Both the position numbers and the translations under genes were made by a program. A stretch of 64,000 nucleotides of DNA from Clostridia bacterium (GTDB lineage Bacteria > Bacillota > Clostridia > Christensenellales > Aristaeellaceae): NCBI GenBank assembly GCA_017547285.1, contig JAFYQB010000148.1, positions 35,270 to 99,269 on the forward strand. The letters are read 5' to 3'. The notes under the pieces were generated by a model. It was given only the letters and a program-made list of their open reading frames with translations. It had not been told where the DNA came from and searched no databases. This document shows positions 58,937-64,000 of this stretch, one piece after another; within the stretch, counting starts at the first letter, position 1, and the number at the start of each line of letters is the position of its first letter.

Positions 58937-61210
58937 ATGAATTTACAAGGTTTGAACCGTGAACAGCGCAAAGCTGCCGAAACGCTGGAAGGCCCCGTTC
59001 TGATTCTGGCCGGTGCAGGCAGCGGCAAAACGCGTGCGCTCACCTACCGCATTGCCAACTTGATCGATCACGGCGTTGCACCGTGGCATATTCTGGCCAT
59101 TACCTTCACCAACAAAGCCGCCAAAGAAATGAAGGAACGCGTGAATCAGCTGGTTGGTGAGAGTGGAAACGATGTATGGGTGAGCACCTTTCACTCCATG
59201 TGCGCCCGCATCCTGCGCCGCGATATTGAAAAACTGGGATACAGCCGTTCCTTTACCATCTATGATGACGACGATCAATCCAGCGTGCTTAAGGAACTGT
59301 ACAAGACGCTGAACATCGATGAAAAGAACATGAATCCCCGCGAAGTACGGGCAAAAATCAGCGACGCCAAAAACCGCCTGCTCGGGCCGGATGAATGGTT
59401 TGCTGAATCTCCGCGTGATTTTCGCAGTCAGCAGTTCCACGATCTGTACAGTGCATACGAAAAGAAGCTTCGTCATTCCAACGCGCTGGATTTTGACGAT
59501 CTGCTTGTACGCACCCTTGAACTGTTTGCCGATCATCCGCCGGTTCTGGAAAGCTATCGTGAAAAGTTCCAGTACGTTCATGTAGACGAATATCAGGATA
59601 CCAACTTTGCCCAGTATTCGCTGGTCAAGCTCATCACCCACAAAAGCCGCAATCTCTGTGTCGTGGGCGATGACGACCAGAGTATTTACGGCTGGCGAGG
59701 AGCGGATATCCGCAACATTCTCTCGTTTGAAAAGGACTATCCGGACGCAACGGTAATCAAGCTGGAACAGAACTACCGCAGTACCGCCAACATTCTGGAC
59801 GCAGCCAACCAGGTGATCGCCCACAATGAAGGCCGCATGGAGAAAATGCTGTGGACAGAAGCCGAGGAAGGCGATCCCATTCGCGTCTTCTGCGCCGGAA
59901 GTGAACGTGACGAGGCCGCCTGGATCTGCGACCGCATGCAGCAGCTGCGGATGACCGGGCATGACTTTGGAAAAATGGCTGTTCTCTACCGCTCCAACGC
60001 ACAGAGCCGCGTGATTGAAGACATGCTGGTTCGTGCCGGTATTCCCTACCGTATATACGGGGGTCTGCGCTTCTATGACCGCAAGGAAGTCAAGGACATC
60101 GTAGCCTATCTGCGCGTGATTGTAAATCCGTCTGACGACGCAAGTCTGCGTCGCATCATCAACACCCCGCGGCGCGCCATCGGCGATACCACCGTTGCCG
60201 AACTTGCCAAGCACGCCGAACAGGAAGACATGCCGCTTTTCAGCGCTCTGGTGGATATTCCCGAGTCGTTGTCCTCCCGGCCACGCAAATGCGTTTCGGA
60301 ATTCGGCGACCTGATGAACGATCTGATCGTAGCCAAAGAAGAGATGGGCCTGTTGGAATTTGTTACCCATCTGATTGAAAAGACCGGCCTGAAAGCACAG
60401 TACACGCGTGATGAATCCGACGAAGGCAAAACACGCATCGAAAACATCGATGAATTTCTGGGTGCGGTCGCTGAATATGAAAAAGCAGCTGAAACGCCCA
60501 CACTGGAAGACTATCTGGAAAATGTAGCGCTGGTTTCTGATCTGGATAACGCTGAATTCGGCGCCAAATGCGTAACACTGATGACCGTTCACAGCGCCAA
60601 GGGCCTGGAATTCCCCATCGTTTTCATGACCGGCCTGGAGGAAAATGTTTTCCCCACGGGGCGCAGCGTTCAGAACGACGAGGGCATTGAGGAAGAACGC
60701 CGTCTTTGCTATGTGGCCATTACCCGTGCCCAGAAGCAGCTGTACATCAGTTATGCCTCTCAGCGCATGCTGTATAACCAGGTTAATTACAACGCCCCCA
60801 GCCGTTTCCTGCGCGAGATTCCGACCCGTTTGCTGGATAACCAGCTTACAGCCAAACGAGAACGCAGTTTCCCCGCGCCAATGGAAAGTCATGTTTATTC
60901 CACGCCCAAACGTCAGCCTCGTTATCAGGCCGCAGAGAGTGGTCATGGTCTTGGTGCCGGACGAAGCGCTCTTGGTATTCCCGGAGTGCAAAAGGGTTTC
61001 ACGCCGTCTGCCGCATCCAAAATGCCGTCCGGAGCTGCACCGTCATTGTTTAAGGTTGGCGATCGTGTAATGCACCGCAAGTTCGGTCAGGGCACCGTTT
61101 CTGAAATTCGCGGCACTGGTACAGATGCCCGTGTGATGATCCATTTTGCTTCATATGGCCTGAAAGAATTTGTGCTTTCTATTGCTCCGATCGTAAAGGT
61201 GAATGATTGA
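58937..61210 (+). CDS. pcrA: ATP-dependent DNA helicase PcrA (UvrD/Rep family)
   Basis: PcrA is a 3'-5' helicase for nucleotide excision repair and plasmid replication, and it removes RecA and RNA polymerase. The 757-residue protein has all superfamily 1 motifs: ILAGAGSGKTRALTYRIANL near residue 25, FTNKAAKEMKERV, HVDEYQDTNFAQYSL near 214, VGDDDQSIYGWRGAD near 240, LEQNYRS, VMTVHSAKGLEFPIVF in the form LMTVHSAKGLEF near 552 and RLCYVAITRAQ near 590. The end has a Tudor-like segment (KVGDRVMHRKFGQGTV) as in B. subtilis PcrA. ligA follows almost directly. Confidence 0.96.
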   Translation: MNLQGLNREQRKAAETLEGPVLILAGAGSGKTRALTYRIANLIDHGVAPWHILAITFTNKAAKEMKERVNQLVGESGNDVWVSTFHSMCARILRRDIEKLGYSRSFTIYDDDDQSSVLKELYKTLNIDEKNMNPREVRAKISDAKNRLLGPDEWFAESPRDFRSQQFHDLYSAYEKKLRHSNALDFDDLLVRTLELFADHPPVLESYREKFQYVHVDEYQDTNFAQYSLVKLITHKSRNLCVVGDDDQSIYGWRGADIRNILSFEKDYPDATVIKLEQNYRSTANILDAANQVIAHNEGRMEKMLWTEAEEGDPIRVFCAGSERDEAAWICDRMQQLRMTGHDFGKMAVLYRSNAQSRVIEDMLVRAGIPYRIYGGLRFYDRKEVKDIVAYLRVIVNPSDDASLRRIINTPRRAIGDTTVAELAKHAEQEDMPLFSALVDIPESLSSRPRKCVSEFGDLMNDLIVAKEEMGLLEFVTHLIEKTGLKAQYTRDESDEGKTRIENIDEFLGAVAEYEKAAETPTLEDYLENVALVSDLDNAEFGAKCVTLMTVHSAKGLEFPIVFMTGLEENVFPTGRSVQNDEGIEEERRLCYVAITRAQKQLYISYASQRMLYNQVNYNAPSRFLREIPTRLLDNQLTAKRERSFPAPMESHVYSTPKRQPRYQAAESGHGLGAGRSALGIPGVQKGFTPSAASKMPSGAAPSLFKVGDRVMHRKFGQGTVSEIRGTGTDARVMIHFASYGLKEFVLSIAPIVKVND

Positions 61211-61211
61211 T

Positions 61212-63206
61212 ATGACGAACATAAAAGATCGTATGCGCGTGCTGGCAGATGAACTGAACAGAGCTTCCGCTTTGTACTATACCAGCGGCGATAGTCCCAT
61301 GAGCGATGCTGAGTGGGATCAAAAATACAATGAGCTGCTTCAGCTGGAAAAGGAGTCGGGTGTCGTTTTGCCCGGCTCCCCTTCTGTGCGTGTCGGTGCG
61401 GAGCCGCTATCCGCCTTTGAGCCTCATCGGCACATCAGCCGCCTCTGGAGCATGGATAAGGTGCAAAGCAAGGAAGAACTGCTTGCATGGATGCAGCGGA
61501 CAGAAAAACTGCATGCTCAGCTCAGCGACGGCCGTGAAGCGCCTCTGCCCGAATTGAAGTATGCCGTCGAATACAAACTGGACGGTCTGACCATCAACCT
61601 TACCTATCGTGATGGTCAGCTGGTGCAGGCTGCCACCCGCGGAAACGGCGAGGTCGGTGAAGGCATTCTGCCGCAGGCACGCACCATTCGCTGCGTGCCG
61701 CTCACCATCCCCTACAAAGGGCTGCTGGAAGTTCAGGGTGAATGTATCATGAAGCTGAGCACGCTGGAGGAATACAACCGCACAGCGGATGAACCGCTCA
61801 AAAACGCCCGAAACGCCGCTGCCGGAGCGCTGCGGAATCTGGATCCTGCTGTTACAGCCAGCCGCAGGCTGGACGCGTTCTTCTATCAGGTAGGCACCAT
61901 CGAAAATCCGCCCTACAGCGATATGGACGGCATGCTGGCATTCCTGCAGGAAAACGGCTTTCCTACCAGCAGGTATGAAGAACACGCGGATACCTACGAA
62001 GAAATTTGCCACCGAATTGATAAAGTAGAAGAAAAGCGGCCCTCGCTCGATTTTCTGATCGACGGCGCAGTTGTCAAGGTTTGTGATCTTGCAACGCGTC
62101 AGGCGATGGGCAATACCGAAAAATTTCCGCGCTGGGCTGTTGCCTACAAGTTTGCTGCGGAAGAAAACACGGCTATGCTTTTGGATGTAACCTGGGAACT
62201 GGGCCGTACCGGCAAACTGACGCCTCTTGCCCACCTTACCCCTACGGAAATTGGCGGTGTAACAGTAAAACGAGCCACGCTGAACAATTTTGGCGATATC
62301 CAGCGCAAAAACGTTGCCATCGGCTGTGACGTCTGGATCCGCCGCAGCAACGACGTAATTCCCGAAATCATGGGCCGTGTAGGCGATGCCGGTGAAAACG
62401 AAACGGTTATCCTTCCACCGACAGTATGTCCTGCCTGCGGCGAACCGCTGGTGGAACGCGGCGCACATATTTTCTGCCTTAACCGAAACACCTGCAAACC
62501 GCAGGCCGTGCAGAGACTGGCTCATTTTGCCGGACGCAACGCCATGGACATTGATACCTTTTCCGACAAAACGGCTGAACTGCTGTATGATACGCTGGGT
62601 GTACACGACTGTGCGGATCTGTACCGGCTGACCGTCAATGATTTGCTGGTTCTGGATGGCTTCAAACAGAAGCGCGCGGAAAACCTGATTGCCGCACTGG
62701 ACAAAAGCCGTCAGTGCACACTGGACGCATTTCTCTTTGCTGTAGGCATTCCCAACATCGGGCGCAAAACAGCTCGCGATCTGGCGCAGCATTTTGGCTC
62801 TTTGGAGGCAGTAAAAACTGCAACCGTGGAAGAACTGACTGCAATTCCTGAAGTGGGCGATATCGTCGCCAACAGCGTAGTCGAATTCTTCAGTTTCCAT
62901 GAGAACATTGAAATGATCGAACGTCTTCTGGCCGCCGGCGTGGTTCCGCGCCACGAAAGCGAAGCAGTCAGCGACTCCCTGGCCGGCAAAACCATTGTCG
63001 TGACCGGCACTCTGCCCACCCTAAGCCGGGAAGACGCTGAAAAGCTGATTGCCCGGCACGGCGGCAAGCCTTCCGGCAGCGTCAGCAAGAAAACCGCTTT
63101 TGTTTTGGCAGGAGAAAAAGCAGGAAGCAAGCTGACCAAGGCTCAAACCCTCGGCATTCCTGTAATTGACGAAGAAACTTTCCTGCAAATGATCGCTGAG
63201 AATTGA
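61212..63206 (+). CDS. ligA: NAD-dependent DNA ligase LigA
   Basis: LigA seals nicks with NAD as cofactor. The 664-residue protein has the Ia domain (YYTSGDSPMSDAEWDQKYNEL, in part), the adenylation Lys in VEYKLDGLTINL near residue 121, GNGEVGEG, KYAVEYKLDG context, the zinc finger CPACGEPLVERGAHIFCLNRNTC near 407-429, HhH motifs, and a BRCT domain from LAGKTIVVTGTLPTLSR. The usual Glu/Pro before the Lys (VEPKxDG) is Glu/Tyr here. ATG at 61212 is preferred, 12 bp from AAAGG; an ATG at 61203 overlaps pcrA and is only 3 bp from the site. Confidence 0.95.
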   Translation: MTNIKDRMRVLADELNRASALYYTSGDSPMSDAEWDQKYNELLQLEKESGVVLPGSPSVRVGAEPLSAFEPHRHISRLWSMDKVQSKEELLAWMQRTEKLHAQLSDGREAPLPELKYAVEYKLDGLTINLTYRDGQLVQAATRGNGEVGEGILPQARTIRCVPLTIPYKGLLEVQGECIMKLSTLEEYNRTADEPLKNARNAAAGALRNLDPAVTASRRLDAFFYQVGTIENPPYSDMDGMLAFLQENGFPTSRYEEHADTYEEICHRIDKVEEKRPSLDFLIDGAVVKVCDLATRQAMGNTEKFPRWAVAYKFAAEENTAMLLDVTWELGRTGKLTPLAHLTPTEIGGVTVKRATLNNFGDIQRKNVAIGCDVWIRRSNDVIPEIMGRVGDAGENETVILPPTVCPACGEPLVERGAHIFCLNRNTCKPQAVQRLAHFAGRNAMDIDTFSDKTAELLYDTLGVHDCADLYRLTVNDLLVLDGFKQKRAENLIAALDKSRQCTLDAFLFAVGIPNIGRKTARDLAQHFGSLEAVKTATVEELTAIPEVGDIVANSVVEFFSFHENIEMIERLLAAGVVPRHESEAVSDSLAGKTIVVTGTLPTLSREDAEKLIARHGGKPSGSVSKKTAFVLAGEKAGSKLTKAQTLGIPVIDEETFLQMIAEN

Positions 63207-63214
63207 CAAAACAT

Positions 63215-63228
63215 AGACAAATTTGTCT
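63215..63228. promoter_or_regulatory. Perfect 14-bp palindrome before the Fe-S scaffold gene
   Basis: AGACAAATTTGTCT lies 30 bp upstream of the -10 box of the next gene, a suitable place for an operator. It is followed by TTTCCTCTTTT and could also be a weak terminator of ligA. Confidence 0.45.
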
Positions 63229-63255
63229 TTTCCTCTTTTATCGTGTTTGAAGTTA

Positions 63256-63264
63256 TGCTATAAT
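63256..63264 (+). promoter_or_regulatory. Extended -10 promoter of the Fe-S scaffold gene
   Basis: TGCTATAAT at 63256-63264, with only a weak T-rich -35 region. Confidence 0.6.
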
Positions 63265-63311
63265 GAATTGGTGTCTACCCCACCCATTATTCCTAAGGAG
63301 GCTGTGAATCC

Positions 63312-64000
63312 ATGCAGTATTCCCGCGAAGTCGAGGAAATGGTATGCGTGAAGAAGGGCCCCAACCATGGCCCCGCTCCCATTCCCGAAGAAGGCAAGTG
63401 GATCCAGGCGAAGGAAATCAAGGATATTTCCGGCCTGACCCATGGCATTGGCTGGTGCGCTCCTCAGCAGGGCACCTGCAAGCTGACCCTGAACGTTAAG
63501 GGCGGCGTCATCCAGGAAGCTCTGGTCGAGACCATCGGCTGCTCCGGCATGACCCACTCCGCCGCTATGGCCAGCGAAATTCTCCCCGGCAAGACCATTC
63601 TGGAAGCGCTGAACACCGACCTGGTGTGCGACGCTATCAACACCGCTATGCGCGAACTGTTCCTGCAGATCGTGTACGGCCGTACCCAGTCCGCTTTCTC
63701 CGATGACGGTCTGGTCATCGGCGCTGGTCTGGAAGACCTTGGCAAGGGCCTGCGCTCTCAGGTCGGCACCATGTACGGCACCCTGGAAAAGGGCCCCCGC
63801 TACCTGGAAATGGCTGAAGGCTATGTGCTCCAGCTGGCTCTGGACAAGGACAGCCAGATCTGCGGTTATCAGTTCCTGTCTCTGGGCAAGATGATGGACG
63901 CGATCAAGAAGGGCATGAGCCCCAACGAAGCCTACGAGAAGAACATTGGCACCTACGGCCGTTTCAAGGCCGAAGACGGCGCCGTGAAGTGGATCGATCC
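63312..64000 (+). CDS. NifU/IscU-like iron-sulfur cluster assembly scaffold protein (3' end outside window)
   Basis: This partial protein (229 residues visible) matches a Clostridia family usually annotated as iron-sulfur cluster assembly scaffold, which often stands upstream of a GGGtGRT-type protein gene. It starts MQYSREVEEMVCVKKGPNHG, with the probable cluster or metal ligands in GIGWCAPQQGTCKLTL near residues 49-57, TIGCSGMTHSAAMASEILPG near 77 and DLVCDAINTAMREL near 104. An AAGGAGG site precedes the start. Direct evidence for scaffold activity is lacking; the assignment rests on family resemblance that I recall. Confidence 0.82.
   Translation, partial: MQYSREVEEMVCVKKGPNHGPAPIPEEGKWIQAKEIKDISGLTHGIGWCAPQQGTCKLTLNVKGGVIQEALVETIGCSGMTHSAAMASEILPGKTILEALNTDLVCDAINTAMRELFLQIVYGRTQSAFSDDGLVIGAGLEDLGKGLRSQVGTMYGTLEKGPRYLEMAEGYVLQLALDKDSQICGYQFLSLGKMMDAIKKGMSPNEAYEKNIGTYGRFKAEDGAVKWID

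Noticed and set aside
58943..60991. 682-codon minus-strand frame opposite pcrA
   Set aside because: Shadow of pcrA, for the same reasons.

Overview
The window looks like chromosome of an anaerobic, endospore-forming, Clostridia-type Firmicute. The support is: sporulation genes (SpoIID-like, SpoIVFA/SpoIVFB, SpoIIP, a SpoVB-type flippase); a three-subunit NADH-linked [FeFe] hydrogenase; B. subtilis-like gene orders (tig-clpP-clpX, rpsF-ssb-rpsR, miaB-ricA-mutS-mutL-miaA, pcrA-ligA); strong AGGAGG ribosome binding sites; and sigma-A style promoters. Genus cannot be fixed by eye. No insertion sequence, prophage, CRISPR array or integrase was seen, so this is mostly core genome. All starts given here were chosen from ribosome binding site spacing and gene overlaps.

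Layout. 1-2.7 kb: end of trigger factor, clpP, clpX. 2.7-5.1 kb (minus): a PHP-domain protein and the rpsF-ssb-rpsR operon. 5.3-9.9 kb: XRE-cupin regulator plus potABCD for polyamine uptake. 9.9-14.7 kb: a HerA-like DUF853 ATPase, a YbaK-type tRNA deacylase and Tex. 14.7-17.4 kb: a lysine riboswitch in front of a three-gene amino-acid ABC transporter, which identifies it as a lysine importer. 17.4-19.6 kb: a TraX-family membrane protein and NagA. 19.7-22.5 kb (minus): a three-gene operon with a ZorA/MotA-like channel, a ZorB/MotB-like protein carrying 22 unbroken heptads, and an anchored unknown protein. 22.7-32 kb (minus): hydrogenase genes hydC-HATPase-hndB-hydB-hydA, preceded by a putative redox-sensing cassette (SPOR protein, DRTGG, HATPase, hydrogenase-like Fe-S protein, DRTGG, PHP). 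32-35.6 kb: DUF6062, dCMP deaminase, flippase, a methyltransferase. 35.6-54.3 kb (minus): SpoIID with seven SH3b modules, SpoIVFB, SpoIVFA, a methionine-gamma-lyase-like protein, miaA, mutL, mutS, ricA-like, miaB, RNase G, DUF2344, a radical SAM protein, an FAD oxidoreductase and tRNA-Leu(UAA). 54.5-64 kb (plus): an unexplained structured leader, a MutS2-like protein without Smr domain, DUF1614, SpoIIP, YerC, PcrA, LigA and the start of an Fe-S scaffold gene.

The best candidates for something not yet described are the proton-channel/coiled-coil operon at 19.7-22.5 kb, the hydrogenase-linked sensor cassette at 26.7-32 kb, and the structured, apparently switchable leader RNA before the mutS2-like gene at 54.5-54.75 kb.
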